Source of the DNA: Actinoallomurus iriomotensis
GTDB taxonomy: Bacteria; Actinomycetota; Actinomycetes; Streptosporangiales; Streptosporangiaceae
Assembly (NCBI RefSeq): GCF_030269445.1
Contig: NZ_BSTJ01000001.1
Coordinates: 1,203,898-1,267,897 of the forward strand
Direction of reading: 5' to 3'
Length of the DNA: 64,000 bases
Of the stretch, positions 44,624 through 55,494 are shown in pieces. The first letter of the stretch is position 1. Each line of letters begins with the position of its first letter. The position numbers and the translations under genes are program-made. The notes beneath the pieces are model-generated. The model was not told where the DNA came from, did not search any database, and worked only from the letters and a program-made list of their open reading frames with translations.

Positions 44624-45949
44624 TCAACCCGTCACCGCGGCGATCGACTCGGTCAGGGCGGCGGGTACGTCTTTCACGAGGAGATGGTGACCGTCGCGGA
44701 CGACCTGGCGGCCGGAGACGACCACATCCCGCACGTCGGCGGGGGACGCGGCGAAGACCACGGACTCGGCCAGGTGGTCCGGGGCCGCGCCCGCCAGGCG
44801 GACCGAGTCGCGCGTCACCGTGACCAGGTCCGCGTACGCGCCCGGGGCGAGGCGGCCCGCCTCCGGCCAGCCCAGTGCCGTGTGGCCGTCCGCGGTGGCG
44901 GCGGTGAGGAGTTCGGCGGCGGTCCAGTGGCCTCGCTCGCGGGTGCGCAGGCGTTCGTCCAGTTCGACCGCTCGTGCCTCCTCGAACAGGTCGATCATCG
45001 CGTGCTGGTCCGAGCCCAGCGACAGCGGCGAACCGGCGTCGGTCAGGGCGCGGGCCGGGCCGATGCCGTCGGCCAGGTCGCGTTCGGTCGTCGGGCACAT
45101 GCACACACCCGTGCGCGTACCGCCCAGCAGGGTCACGTCCGAGGCGGTCAGGTGGGTCGCGTGCACGGCCACCGTCCGCCGTCCCAGCGCGCCGGTCTCG
45201 GCCAGCAGGGCCGCCGGCGTCCGGCCGTAGGCCTCCAGGCACGCGGCGTTCTCGGCCGGTTGTTCCGACAGGTGCACGTGGAGCGGCGCCGCGTGTGAGG
45301 CCGCCCACTCGGCGACCTCGCCCAGCTCACGGCGCGGCACGGCCCGTACGGAGTGGATCGCGGCGCCGACGCGGGCGTGCTCGCCCGGCCGCAGCGCCGA
45401 CACCCGGGAGGCCCACGCCGACGCCGTCCCGTCGCCGAACCGCAGCTGCGGCCCCAGCAGCGGGTCGCCGATGCCGCCGGTCAGGTAGCACGCGTCGAGC
45501 AGGGTGATCCGCACGCCCGCCTCCTCGGCGGCCGCCAGCAGCGCCGCGGACATGGCGTTGGCGTCCCGGTACGGCACCCCGCCCGGCCCGTGGTGGAGAT
45601 AGTGGAACTCCCCCACGCAGCTGATCCCGGCAAGTGCCATCTCCGCGTACACCGCGCGGGCGAGCGCGAAGTAGCTGTCCGGGTCCAGGCGCGCGGCCAC
45701 CGTGTACATCTGCGAACGCCACGTCCAGAAGGTGCCCCGCGACGCCTGTACGCGCCCCCGCAGGGCCCGGTGGAACGCGTGCGAGTGCGCGTTCGCCAGG
45801 CCCGGCAGCGTGAGCCCGGCCAGCCGTACGGCGTCCGGGGGCGCGGGCACGCCGGAGACCACCGACGTGAAGCGCGTTCCTTCGACCTCCAGCAGTACGT
45901 CCGCGACGACCGCGCCGTCCAGCCACGCGTGCGCGGCGTGATATCTCAC
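44624..45949 (-). CDS. hutF: Formimidoylglutamate deiminase
   Basis: The 441-residue amidohydrolase converts N-formimino-L-glutamate to N-formyl-L-glutamate and ammonia, the fourth step of the two-step-deformylation histidine pathway. The metal site reads LANAHSHAFHRALRG near 52-66, a pattern specific to HutF. LHVHLSEQPAEN near 225-236 and SLGSDQHAMIDLFEEAR near 313-329 supply further ligands. The GTG start overlaps the upstream stop as GTGA, so it is translationally coupled; the open frame upstream of it is a shadow of that gene. It is the last gene of the hutH-hutU-M20-hutF operon. Confidence 0.93.
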   Translation of the reverse strand: MRYHAAHAWLDGAVVADVLLEVEGTRFTSVVSGVPAPPDAVRLAGLTLPGLANAHSHAFHRALRGRVQASRGTFWTWRSQMYTVAARLDPDSYFALARAVYAEMALAGISCVGEFHYLHHGPGGVPYRDANAMSAALLAAAEEAGVRITLLDACYLTGGIGDPLLGPQLRFGDGTASAWASRVSALRPGEHARVGAAIHSVRAVPRRELGEVAEWAASHAAPLHVHLSEQPAENAACLEAYGRTPAALLAETGALGRRTVAVHATHLTASDVTLLGGTRTGVCMCPTTERDLADGIGPARALTDAGSPLSLGSDQHAMIDLFEEARAVELDERLRTRERGHWTAAELLTAATADGHTALGWPEAGRLAPGAYADLVTVTRDSVRLAGAAPDHLAESVVFAASPADVRDVVVSGRQVVRDGHHLLVKDVPAALTESIAAVTG

Positions 45950-47229
45950 CGGCACGCCAGCTCGTCCAGTACGTCCGCGAGCGCCTCCACGCCCGCCAGG
46001 CAGTCCGTGAGTTCGGCGTGTTCGGCCGGCGCGTGGGAGACGCCGGTCGGGTTGCGCACGAACAGCATCGCGGTCGGCAGGTGCGCGGAGAGAATGCCGG
46101 CGTCGTGGCCGGCGCCGGTCGGCAGCACCGGCGGGTCGCCGAGCGTCTTGGCCAGCCGGTCGCGCAGGTCGGCGTGGAAGTCCACCACCTCGGTGTAGGA
46201 CTCCTCGCTCAGCGACACTTCGACGCGGTCGCGCCCGGCGGCCTCCCGCGCGGCGGCACGGACGTCCGCCACGGTCGCGCGCACGGCCTCCTCGGACGGT
46301 GCGCGGGCGTCGAGCCAGGCCGCCACCGACGACGGGATGGCGTTGACCCCGTTCGGCGTGACCCGCACCTTGCCCACGGTCGCGACGGCGTCGTGCCGAG
46401 CCGCGGCCTCGCGGGCGGCGAGCACCGTACGGGCGAACGGCAGCATCGGGTCGCGGCGGTCGGCGAGCCGGGTGGTGCCCGCGTGGTCGGCCTCCCCGGT
46501 GAAGTCGAAGCGCCACCGCCCGTGCGGCCAGATCGCGCTCGCCAGCCCGACCGGCGCGGTCAGGGCCCGGCCCTGTTCGACGTGCAGTTCGACGAAGCAG
46601 TTGAGCGACAGAAGCTGCGGGTCGGGGCCGATCGCCTCGGGGTCGTACCCTTCGGCGGCCATGGCCTCGCCCCAGGTCACGCCGTCGGCGTCGCGCAGGC
46701 CGCGCGCGCGTGCCGGGTCGATCGCCCCGGTGGCGAGCCGTGACCCCAGGCAGGCGACGCCGAAGCGGGCGCCCTCCTCCTCGGCGAAGACGGCCACGCC
46801 GATCGGCCGGCGGGGCGTCGCGCCCCGCTCACGCAGCAGGTCGATCGCGGCGAACGCCGAGACGACGCCCAGCGGCCCGTCGTACGCGCCGCCGTCGGGC
46901 ACGGAGTCCAGGTGGCTGCCGGTCAGCACGGCGTCGCGGCGTCCGGTCACCGGCTCCCCGTGGAAGTCGCCCGTCATGGCGTCCGCGGCGATGCTCGCCA
47001 CGGACGCGATCAGGCCGCCCATGCTCGCGCCCGTGTTCTTCTCGGCGTCCCACCAGGCGAACAGGTTGCCGTTCGGGTCGCGCTCCACCGTCAGCCCACG
47101 GGACCGGGCCTCTTCGGTGAACCACGCTCGGCACTCCCGGTCCGCCGCCGTCCAGGAGAACCGCCGGTAGCCACCGCCGTCGGCCCGCCCGATGGGGCGC
47201 AACGCCTCCCACATGTCTTCGAACGCCAT
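45946..47229 (-). CDS. M20 amidohydrolase of the allantoate/N-carbamoylase type, candidate N-formylglutamate hydrolase
   Basis: The 427-residue protein belongs to the Zn-dependent hydantoinase/carbamoylase group. It has TGSHLDSVPDGGAYDGPLGV near 106-125, EEEGARFG near 150-157, ELHVEQG near 193-199, and the closing TGVSHAPAEHA. Named relatives hydrolyse allantoate or N-carbamoyl amino acids. It lies between hutU and hutF, coupled to hutF by a GTGA overlap and three bases from hutU, and no separate HutG is present. This makes N-formyl-L-glutamate deformylation the most economical role. A true allantoate amidohydrolase placed in the operon by chance is the alternative. Confidence 0.88.
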   Translation of the reverse strand: MAFEDMWEALRPIGRADGGGYRRFSWTAADRECRAWFTEEARSRGLTVERDPNGNLFAWWDAEKNTGASMGGLIASVASIAADAMTGDFHGEPVTGRRDAVLTGSHLDSVPDGGAYDGPLGVVSAFAAIDLLRERGATPRRPIGVAVFAEEEGARFGVACLGSRLATGAIDPARARGLRDADGVTWGEAMAAEGYDPEAIGPDPQLLSLNCFVELHVEQGRALTAPVGLASAIWPHGRWRFDFTGEADHAGTTRLADRRDPMLPFARTVLAAREAAARHDAVATVGKVRVTPNGVNAIPSSVAAWLDARAPSEEAVRATVADVRAAAREAAGRDRVEVSLSEESYTEVVDFHADLRDRLAKTLGDPPVLPTGAGHDAGILSAHLPTAMLFVRNPTGVSHAPAEHAELTDCLAGVEALADVLDELACR

Positions 47230-47232
47230 GGC

Positions 47233-48885
<1,653 letters not shown>

Positions 48886-48898
48886 GGCGTTCTCTCCT

Positions 48899-50437
48899 TT
48901 ACGCGAGGGGGCCGACGACGGACTCGGCGGCGGTGACGAGGGAGCCGTCGCGGACCAGGTCGACGGCGGCGGCGATCTCGGGGGCGACGTGACGGTCCGG
49001 GCCGGGCCCGGGCACGGCCGTCCGCAGGGCGGCGACGACGGCGGCGGTCGCCGGGCCGGGCCGCAGCGGCGCCCGCAGGTCGAGGGCGCGGGCGGCGGTC
49101 ATGATCTCGATCGCGACGACCCGCGTGAGGCCGTCGACGGCGCGGCGCAGCTTGCGGGCGCCGCCCCAGCCCATGGAGACGTGGTCCTCCTGCATGGCCG
49201 AGCTGGGGATCGAGTCGACGCTGGCGGGCACGGCGAGCCGCTTGAGCTCGTTCACCACGGCGGCCTGGGTGTACTGGGCGATCATGTAGCCGGAGTCGAC
49301 GCCCGGGTCGTCGGCCAGGAACGCCGGGAGCCCGTGCGAGCGGGCCACGTCCAGCATCCGGTCGGTACGGCGCTCGGCCATGGAGGCGACGTCGGCGACC
49401 GGGATGGCGAGGAAGTCCAGCACGTACGCGATGGGCGCGCCGTGGAAGTTGCCGTTGGACTCGACCCGGCCGTCCGGCAGCACGACGGGGTTGTCGACGG
49501 CGGAGGCCAGCTCGCGCTCGGCGACGAGAGCGGCGTGGGCGAGGGTGTCGCGGGCCGCGCCGTGCACCTGCGGGGAGCAGCGCAGCGAGTAGGCGTCCTG
49601 GACGCGGTTGCAGTGCGGCCCGCGGTGCGACTCCATGATCGCCGAGTCCTTGAGGAGCCGGCGGAGGTTGGCTGCGCTGTCGGCCTGGCCGGGGTGGGGC
49701 CGCAGCTCCTGCAGGTCCTGGGCGAAGACCCGGTCGGTGCCGAGCTGGGCCTCGACGCTCATGGCGGCGCCGATGTCGGCGGCGCGCAGCAGGGCTCGCA
49801 GGTCCTCGATGGCCAGCACGAGCATGCCGAGCATGCCGTCGGTGCCGTTGAGCAGGGCCAGGCCCTCCTTGGCGACGAGGGTGAGGGGCTGGATGCCCGC
49901 CTCGGCCAGGGCCTGAGCCGCGGAGGTCTTGTTCCCGTCGGCGTCGCGGACGTCGCCCTCACCGATCAGCGCGAGCGCCACGTGGCTGAGCGGGGCCAGG
50001 TCGCCGGAGCAGCCGAGGCTGCCGTACTCGTGCACGACCGGGGTGATGCCGGCGTTGAGCAGCGCGGCGAGGGTCTCGGCGGTGACGGGGCGCACGCCGG
50101 TACGGCCGGTGGCGAGCGTGCTGAGGCGCAGGAGCATCATCGCCCGGACGACCTCACGCTCGACCTCGGGCCCGGACCCGGCGGCGTGGGAGCGGACGAT
50201 GTTCTCCTGGAGCCGTGCCCGCAGTTCCTCGTGGATGTGCCGGGTGGCGAGCGCGCCGAAGCCGGTGGAGATCCCGTACGCGGGCGTGGGCCGGGAGGCG
50301 AGGTCGTCCACGTGCGCCCTGGCCTCGGCGATCGCCTTGAGGGCCTCGTCGGTGAGGGTGACCTCGGCGCCGTGGCGGGCGACCGCCACCACGTCGCCGA
50401 AGGCGAGCGGGCCGGTGCCGACGGGGATGTTCGTCAT
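48899..50437 (-). CDS. hutH: Histidine ammonia-lyase with a Cys-Ser-Gly MIO triad
   Basis: The 512-residue protein deaminates L-histidine to urocanate with the autocatalytic MIO cofactor. The cofactor loop reads [14 protein letters not shown], so the triad is Cys-Ser-Gly rather than the usual Ala-Ser-Gly. Other hallmarks are [11 protein letters not shown] near 54-64, [14 protein letters not shown] near 311-324, and [15 protein letters not shown]. The ATG at 50437 was chosen because the HAL fold starts there. It is the first gene of the hut operon, divergent from an IclR regulator with a GTCTC-N6-GAGAC repeat between them, so histidine or urocanate induction through that regulator is likely. 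Confidence 0.95.
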   Translation of the reverse strand: MTNIPVGTGPLAFGDVVAVARHGAEVTLTDEALKAIAEARAHVDDLASRPTPAYGISTGFGALATRHIHEELRARLQENIVRSHAAGSGPEVEREVVRAMMLLRLSTLATGRTGVRPVTAETLAALLNAGITPVVHEYGSLGCSGDLAPLSHVALALIGEGDVRDADGNKTSAAQALAEAGIQPLTLVAKEGLALLNGTDGMLGMLVLAIEDLRALLRAADIGAAMSVEAQLGTDRVFAQDLQELRPHPGQADSAANLRRLLKDSAIMESHRGPHCNRVQDAYSLRCSPQVHGAARDTLAHAALVAERELASAVDNPVVLPDGRVESNGNFHGAPIAYVLDFLAIPVADVASMAERRTDRMLDVARSHGLPAFLADDPGVDSGYMIAQYTQAAVVNELKRLAVPASVDSIPSSAMQEDHVSMGWGGARKLRRAVDGLTRVVAIEIMTAARALDLRAPLRPGPATAAVVAALRTAVPGPGPDRHVAPEIAAAVDLVRDGSLVTAAESVVGPLA

Positions 50438-50489
50438 ACCCCTATTGGACGCGACCGCGTGCCGTGCCCGCACCCCGGGTGGACGGCAT

Positions 50490-50509
50490 GTGTCTCAGAT
50501 ACGAGACAC
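50490..50509. promoter_or_regulatory. Operator in the hutH/IclR divergent promoter (GTGTCTC-N6-GAGACAC)
   Basis: Seven-base inverted arms flank a six-base centre, 52 bp from the hutH start and 8 bp from the IclR start. The core GTCTC-N6-GAGAC recurs upstream of the distant hutI gene. The position overlaps the regulator's own leader, suggesting autoregulation. Confidence 0.7.
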
Positions 50510-50517
50510 TAGAAGGT

Positions 50518-51288
50518 ATGGCGGGCGAACAGGTGCCGGCGGCACGGCGGGTGATGGCCGTGCTCCGCCTGCTGGCCTCCTCCGCGCGGCCCCTCGCCGC
50601 CTCGGCCATCGCCCGCTCGCTGGACCTTCCGCGCTCCAGCACGTACCACCTGCTCACCGCGATGGCCGAGGACGGCTTCGTCACGTACCTGCCCGAAGAC
50701 CGGTTGTGGGGCCTCGGCGTGACCGCGTTCGAGATCGGCTCGGCGTACCTGCGCCAGGGCCCGCTGGAGCGCCTGGCCCGCCCGCTCCTCGTCCGCCTGG
50801 TCGACCGGCTCGGCGAGATCGTCCAGCTCGGCGTGCTGCACGGGGCCGAGACGCTGTACCTGCTGAAGGAGCAGCCCCGCCACCACGCGACCCTGGTCAC
50901 GGACGTGGGCGTACGGATGCCGGCGTACCTGACCGCGAGCGGCCGCGTGATGCTGGCCCACCTGCCCACCGCGCAGGTGCGGGCCCTGGTTCCCGGAGAG
51001 CTGGTCAACCGGACCGGAGCGGGCCCCCGTTCGCTGCGGGAGCTGCGCCGGCTCCTGGCCGAGGACGCCCGGCGCGGCTGGGCGGTCGAGGACGGCCACG
51101 TGACGGAGGGCTTCGCGAGCATCGCGGCGTGCAGCTTCGACCACGTCGGCCGCCCGGCCGCCGCGATGACGGTGACGTTCCGCCGCGACGCCCGCGCGGA
51201 GGAGGAGTGGCCCGAGATCGCCGCCCGCGTCCGCGAGGCCTCCGCCGAGCTCACCCGTCGCCTGTCCGGCCACGCCCCGCGGAGATGA
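50518..51288 (+). CDS. IclR-family regulator of histidine utilisation
   Basis: The 256-residue protein has an IclR winged helix-turn-helix (about 9-70: ARRVMAVLRLLASSARPLAASAIARSLDLPRSSTYHLLTAMAEDGFV) and the effector-binding domain (about 85-250). The ATG at 50518 with AGAAGG upstream gives the standard IclR length; the open frame starts earlier but covers the operator. It is divergent from hutH and the only regulator adjacent to the hut operon. Together with the shared inverted repeat at both hut promoters it is the likely hut repressor, perhaps responding to urocanate. Its gene ends 19 bp before the convergent glycosyltransferase. Confidence 0.9.
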   Translation: MAGEQVPAARRVMAVLRLLASSARPLAASAIARSLDLPRSSTYHLLTAMAEDGFVTYLPEDRLWGLGVTAFEIGSAYLRQGPLERLARPLLVRLVDRLGEIVQLGVLHGAETLYLLKEQPRHHATLVTDVGVRMPAYLTASGRVMLAHLPTAQVRALVPGELVNRTGAGPRSLRELRRLLAEDARRGWAVEDGHVTEGFASIAACSFDHVGRPAAAMTVTFRRDARAEEEWPEIAARVREASAELTRRLSGHAPRR

Positions 51289-51307
51289 ACGCGGAGCCAC
51301 CGTCCGG

Positions 51308-52405
51308 TCAGGTGCCGTCCGTACGGGACAGCAGGTCGCGCAGTCGCTCGTAGGAACGGTCCCAGGTCCACTCCGCACAGGCCCAGGCGCGGCCTTTCTC
51401 CCCCATCGCGCCGGGGGCGGTGAGCAGTTCGACCAGCCGGTCGGCGATGGCCGGCACCGAACGCCCGTCCACCACGTACCCGGTCTCGCCGTCCCGGACG
51501 GCTTCGGGTACACCGCCCGAATCCCCCGCCAGGACCGGAAGCCCGGCCGCGGCGGCCTCCAGGAAGACGATTCCCAGCCCCTCGACCTCCAGCCCGCCGA
51601 GCCGGCTCCGGCACGGCAGGGCGAACACGTCCGCCGCCGCGTAGAACGGCGGCAGCGCCTCGTGCGGATGCGGCCCGGCGAACACGACCCCCTCCCCCGC
51701 GAGCCGGCGCAGCCGGTCCTCGTACGGGCCGGACCCGACGATCAGCAGTGTCGCGTCCGGCACCGCCCGCCGCACCAGCGGCAGCGCCCGGATCAGCCGG
51801 TCCTGCCCCTTGCGGGGGACCAGCCGTGACACGCTGAGAATGACGGGCCGGTCCCGCAGGCCGTAGCGCTCCCTGATCCCGGAGGTGTCGGCGTCCGGGC
51901 GGAACACCGAGGTGTCCACGCCCGGGACCAGCCGCGTCGTTCGCGTCCGGGGGCCGAAGGCCCGGACGATCCGCCGACGCGTGTACCCGGTCAGGTAGGT
52001 GACGGTGCCCACCTGGCCGCCGATCCGGCGCAGCACCTGCCGCGACCCGGGCAAGGACGCCCACCAGACCTCGTGCCCATGCGTGGTGGCCACCGAGGGG
52101 AGTCCGAGCCTCCCGGCGAGCAGGCCGAGCGGCGCGGCCGCGCCGAACCACACCCGGTCGCATCCGTGTTCGTCCGCGACCGCCGCCGCCGTCGCGGCCA
52201 CCGTCGGAGTCGGCAGCAGCGTCCGAGCTCGATCCCGTACCACGGGAAACGGCAGTCCGGCGTCGAACCGCTCCCCGCCCGGCTCACGCGACGTGTAGAC
52301 CACCACCTCGCCGGGCGGGAACCGGCGCGCCAGTTCGTGGACGAACGTCTCGATGCCGCCCATCCGCGGCGGAAAGTCATTGGTGACGATGAGAGTGGCG
52401 CCCAT
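51308..52405 (-). CDS. GT4 glycosyltransferase, PimB-like mannosyltransferase
   Basis: The 365-residue GT-B protein closely parallels mycobacterial PimB (phosphatidylinositol monomannoside mannosyltransferase). It begins LIVTNDFPPRMGGIE, has VWFGAAAPLGLLA near 85-97, THGHEVWW near 109-116, SVSRLVPRKGQDRLI near 193-207, and the donor-binding EGLGIVFLEAAAAGLPVLAG. The last contains the E-x7-E motif of the family. It should transfer mannose from GDP-mannose to a phosphatidylinositol mannoside at the inner membrane face. Two ABC transporter genes lie directly upstream on the same strand (3-bp gap), so expression may be linked. Confidence 0.88.
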   Translation of the reverse strand: MGATLIVTNDFPPRMGGIETFVHELARRFPPGEVVVYTSREPGGERFDAGLPFPVVRDRARTLLPTPTVAATAAAVADEHGCDRVWFGAAAPLGLLAGRLGLPSVATTHGHEVWWASLPGSRQVLRRIGGQVGTVTYLTGYTRRRIVRAFGPRTRTTRLVPGVDTSVFRPDADTSGIRERYGLRDRPVILSVSRLVPRKGQDRLIRALPLVRRAVPDATLLIVGSGPYEDRLRRLAGEGVVFAGPHPHEALPPFYAAADVFALPCRSRLGGLEVEGLGIVFLEAAAAGLPVLAGDSGGVPEAVRDGETGYVVDGRSVPAIADRLVELLTAPGAMGEKGRAWACAEWTWDRSYERLRDLLSRTDGT

Positions 52406-52408
52406 CGT

Positions 52409-53260
52409 TCACACGTCGCGGCGGTGGACGACGGTGATGGCGACGAGCGCCGCGCCGAGCGCCCAGAGGGCCAACGCGATCCACGCCTCGGTGGTCGTCG
52501 TCGGCCGGCGCACGGGGAAGCCGAAACGTCCGTAGCCGACGTCGATCAGGCGCTGCCAGGCGCTCGCGGGAAGCACGTGCTCGATGTCGGCCGTCCAGCG
52601 GTAGTGGTCGGTGAAGCAGAAGGGCAGCAGCAGGAGCACCGCGGTGGTGATCACCATGGTCGCCGCGCCGTGCCGGATGATCGCGCCGAGGCCCATGCCG
52701 ATGAGCGCGCACACCGGTGCGAGCACCGCCGACGCCGCGACCGCCTGGAACGCTCCGGGATAGCCGATGGAGATGCCGGCGTGGCGGCCGGACAGGATGG
52801 CCTGGGTCGCCCAGAAGGAGGTTCCGGCGACGACCGCTCCGTAGCCGAGCATGACCACCGTCACGTCGATCAGCTTCGCCGTCACCAGCGAACGGCGGTC
52901 CGGCACGGCCGAGAAGGTCGTGCGGACCAGTCCGGTGCCGTACTCGCCCGTGATCGTGATCGCGCCGACGCTGCCGGCGGCGAGCATGAGCACCAGACCG
53001 GCGACCTGCGTGAAAGCGTCCCGCATCGCCCAGATCGGAACGAAGATGGCGCGGATGTCGGCGCCGTACCGCGGCCAGTTGTGGTGGTCGGCGACGGCGG
53101 CGTTCACGTTCAGCCCGATGACGGCCAGCCCGCTGAGGAGCAGGGTCCAGTAGGTCGAGCGGAGCGACCAGAGCTTGGTCCACTCGGCGGCGAGGAGGTC
53201 GCGGAACCGGGCGCGGGGCTCGGCGACGGCGGGGCGGTCGGTGAGGGCCGGCGCGGTCAT
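52409..53260 (-). CDS. ABC-2-type transporter permease
   Basis: The 283-residue protein has six hydrophobic segments after a short cytoplasmic start (FRDLLAAEWTKLWSLRSTYWTLL is the typical opening of this family). It pairs with the ATPase immediately upstream: its ATG overlaps that gene's stop as ATGA. The pair forms a small two-gene exporter of the kind that expels membrane-active drugs or lipids. A histidine kinase/response regulator pair is transcribed divergently, a common arrangement for antibiotic-sensing, self-protection exporters. The substrate is unknown. Confidence 0.9.
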   Translation of the reverse strand: MTAPALTDRPAVAEPRARFRDLLAAEWTKLWSLRSTYWTLLLSGLAVIGLNVNAAVADHHNWPRYGADIRAIFVPIWAMRDAFTQVAGLVLMLAAGSVGAITITGEYGTGLVRTTFSAVPDRRSLVTAKLIDVTVVMLGYGAVVAGTSFWATQAILSGRHAGISIGYPGAFQAVAASAVLAPVCALIGMGLGAIIRHGAATMVITTAVLLLLPFCFTDHYRWTADIEHVLPASAWQRLIDVGYGRFGFPVRRPTTTTEAWIALALWALGAALVAITVVHRRDV

Positions 53261-54168
53261 CGGACGTCTCCGGCGAGGTACTCGACGCTGCCGGCGGTGA
53301 GTTCCATGAACGCCTCCTCCAGCGAGGCGGTGCGGGCGGCGAGTTCGTGCAGCGGCACGCGGTGCCGGAAGGCGAGTTCGCCGACGCGGGCGGCGCTCAG
53401 ACCGGTGACCGTGAGCGCCTGGTCCCCGTCCGGTCGTACGGACGCTCCCTCGGCGGTCAGGACGGCCGTCAGCGAGGCGACGTCAGGAGTGCGCACGGTC
53501 ACACTCTGGGGCGTACCGCGGGCCGCGAACGCGGCCAGGCTCTCGTCGGCGATCAGCTCGCCCCGGCCGATGACGATGAGATGGTCGGCCGTGTGCTCCA
53601 TCTCGCTCATGAGGTGGCTGGAGACGAACACGGTCCGCCCTTCGGCGGCCAGGCGGCGGAACAGCCCGCGCACCCATCGCACGCCCTCGGGGTCCAGCCC
53701 GTTGATCGGCTCGTCGAACAACAGCACGGGCGGGTCGCCGAGCAGAGCGGTGGCGATGCCGAGCCGTTGCCTCATGCCCAGTGAGAACCCGCCGACGCGA
53801 CGGCGCGCCGCCTCGGCCAGGCCCACCTCCCGCAGGACCTCCTCGACCCTGCGCCGTGGGATCCGGTTGCCGCGGGCCAGCGCGGACAGCTGCGCGTACG
53901 CGGTGCGGCCGCCGTGCACGTCATGGGCGTCGAGCAGCGCGCCGACGTGCCGGAGTCCGCGCGGGCGGTCCCGGAACGGGCGGCCGGCGACGGCGGCGGT
54001 TCCGCTGGTCGGCTCGTTCAGTCCCAGGATCATCCGCAGCGTGGTGCTCTTGCCCGCGCCGTTGGGGCCGAGGAACCCGGTGACGTGTCCCGGACGCACC
54101 GTGAAGGTGAGTCCGTTGACGGCCGTCTTCGGGCCATAGCGCTTCGTCAGTCCGCTCACTTCGATCAC
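53257..54168 (-). CDS. ABC transporter ATP-binding protein
   Basis: The 303-residue ATPase has Walker A GPNGAGKSTTL near 34-44, a FSLGMRQRLGIATALL signature near 131-146, Walker B PPVLLFDEPINGLDPEG near 149-165, and SSHLMSEM near 185. The C-terminal extension is typical of ABC-2 exporters. The GTG at 54168 is chosen because it places V-I-E-V-x-G-L-T-K at the N-terminus; the open frame continues far upstream only as a shadow. It drives the permease encoded directly after it and is divergent from the two-component genes, 132 bp apart. Confidence 0.92.
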   Translation of the reverse strand: MIEVSGLTKRYGPKTAVNGLTFTVRPGHVTGFLGPNGAGKSTTLRMILGLNEPTSGTAAVAGRPFRDRPRGLRHVGALLDAHDVHGGRTAYAQLSALARGNRIPRRRVEEVLREVGLAEAARRRVGGFSLGMRQRLGIATALLGDPPVLLFDEPINGLDPEGVRWVRGLFRRLAAEGRTVFVSSHLMSEMEHTADHLIVIGRGELIADESLAAFAARGTPQSVTVRTPDVASLTAVLTAEGASVRPDGDQALTVTGLSAARVGELAFRHRVPLHELAARTASLEEAFMELTAGSVEYLAGDVR

Positions 54169-54300
54169 TGGCCAACGGTGTCGCGGGCCGGGCCCGCCGC
54201 GCATCGGGCCGTCGGCGGTATCCCCGGGGACGGGTATCGCCCGTGGTCGTACGCCCGTGGTCCGATGCGTCCCCAAGATCACCCGAATACGATCGGGTCC

Positions 54301-55494
54301 ATGTCCGCCGCGTCCCCTTCTCCCCTGTTCAGGCGCATTACGCCGGGCGTCTGGACGACCTCGGCCTGGTGCGCCGGCACGGTCTTCACGTTCCTCATCC
54401 GGCTGAGGCTGCCCGGTGAGAACGCGGCATCGATGAACACCGGGGTCATCTTCTACCGGTGGGACGGCCTGACGATGCTGATGACGGCCACCGCGCTCAC
54501 GCTGGCCGGCGGCCGCCTGCTGCTCCGCCGGCCGATCGCGGCCATCGTCCTGGTGCTCGCCGGTTCCGTCATCGGGACGCTTCCGCTGAGCGTCGGCGCG
54601 ATCCCGGTGCCGCAGTTCCTCTCCGTCGACGTCGCCCTGTGCTTCGTCGCGGCCTCCGGGCGGCGCCGGACGTCTCTCACCGCCGCCGGTCTGGTGGTCG
54701 CCACGCTGGCCGGTTATCTGGCCTTCCGGGTCGCGTGCGGATGGTCCATCGGGACCTCGACGGAGCTGGCCGTGATGATGACGGCGCTGATCGCCTGGCT
54801 CATCGGGAACTCGGTCCGTCAGGCCCGCGAGCACGCCGACGGCCGGCGCGCGCAGGCGGTGACCGCCGAACGGCTCCGGATCGCCCGCGAGCTGCATGAC
54901 ATGGTCGCGCACAGCATCGGCATCATCGCCCTGCAGGCCGGAGCGGCGCGGAGAGTCATCGACACGCAGCCCGCCCGGGCACGCGACGCCCTGGGCGAGG
55001 TGGAGACCGCGAGCCGGGAGACGCTGTCCGGCTTGCGCCGGATGCTCGGCGCGCTCCGGCAGGCCGAGCGGGAAGAGGGAACCGACATCGCACCGCTCGA
55101 CGAGATGCCCGGTCTGGCGGACGTCGACCGGCTGGCCGAGACGACCACGGCCGCCGGTGTCCACGTCGACGTCCGATGGCACGGGGACCGGCGCCCGCTC
55201 TCTCCGGAGGTCGACCTGTCCGCCTTCCGGATCATCCAGGAGGCCGTCACGAACGTGGTGCGGCACGCCGACGCCCGATCGTGCACCGTCTCCATCGACC
55301 ATCGGGACGGGGCGCTCTTGCTCGAGGTCGTCGACGGCGGGCGCGGACGCGGCGGCACCCCGGACACCGGCTACGGCCTGGCCGGGATGCGCGAACGCGT
55401 CGCCCTGCTCCATGGAGACTTCTCCGCCGGGCCGGTGCCCGGAGGCGGCTTCCGCGTGACCGCCGAACTCCCCCTCCCCGCAGGCGTCGCATGA
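54301..55494 (+). CDS. Sensor histidine kinase (NarL/DesK-type)
   Basis: The 397-residue protein has four to six N-terminal membrane helices (about 15-175) with almost no extracellular loop, the intramembrane-sensing layout. A HisKA_3 dimerisation domain follows with H199 in RIARELHDMVAHSIG, then a HATPase_c domain (FRIIQEAVTNVVRHA near 311-325, GYGLAGMRERV near 360). It should autophosphorylate and pass phosphate to D55 of the next gene product, whose start overlaps by ATGA. Divergent orientation to an ABC exporter suggests it senses the exporter substrate or membrane stress. Confidence 0.93.
   Translation: MSAASPSPLFRRITPGVWTTSAWCAGTVFTFLIRLRLPGENAASMNTGVIFYRWDGLTMLMTATALTLAGGRLLLRRPIAAIVLVLAGSVIGTLPLSVGAIPVPQFLSVDVALCFVAASGRRRTSLTAAGLVVATLAGYLAFRVACGWSIGTSTELAVMMTALIAWLIGNSVRQAREHADGRRAQAVTAERLRIARELHDMVAHSIGIIALQAGAARRVIDTQPARARDALGEVETASRETLSGLRRMLGALRQAEREEGTDIAPLDEMPGLADVDRLAETTTAAGVHVDVRWHGDRRPLSPEVDLSAFRIIQEAVTNVVRHADARSCTVSIDHRDGALLLEVVDGGRGRGGTPDTGYGLAGMRERVALLHGDFSAGPVPGGGFRVTAELPLPAGVA

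Noticed and set aside
44624-46516. 630-residue version of the hutF product
   Set aside because: The first 189 codons are an out-of-frame shadow of the upstream M20 gene; the GTGA overlap start gives a normal HutF length.
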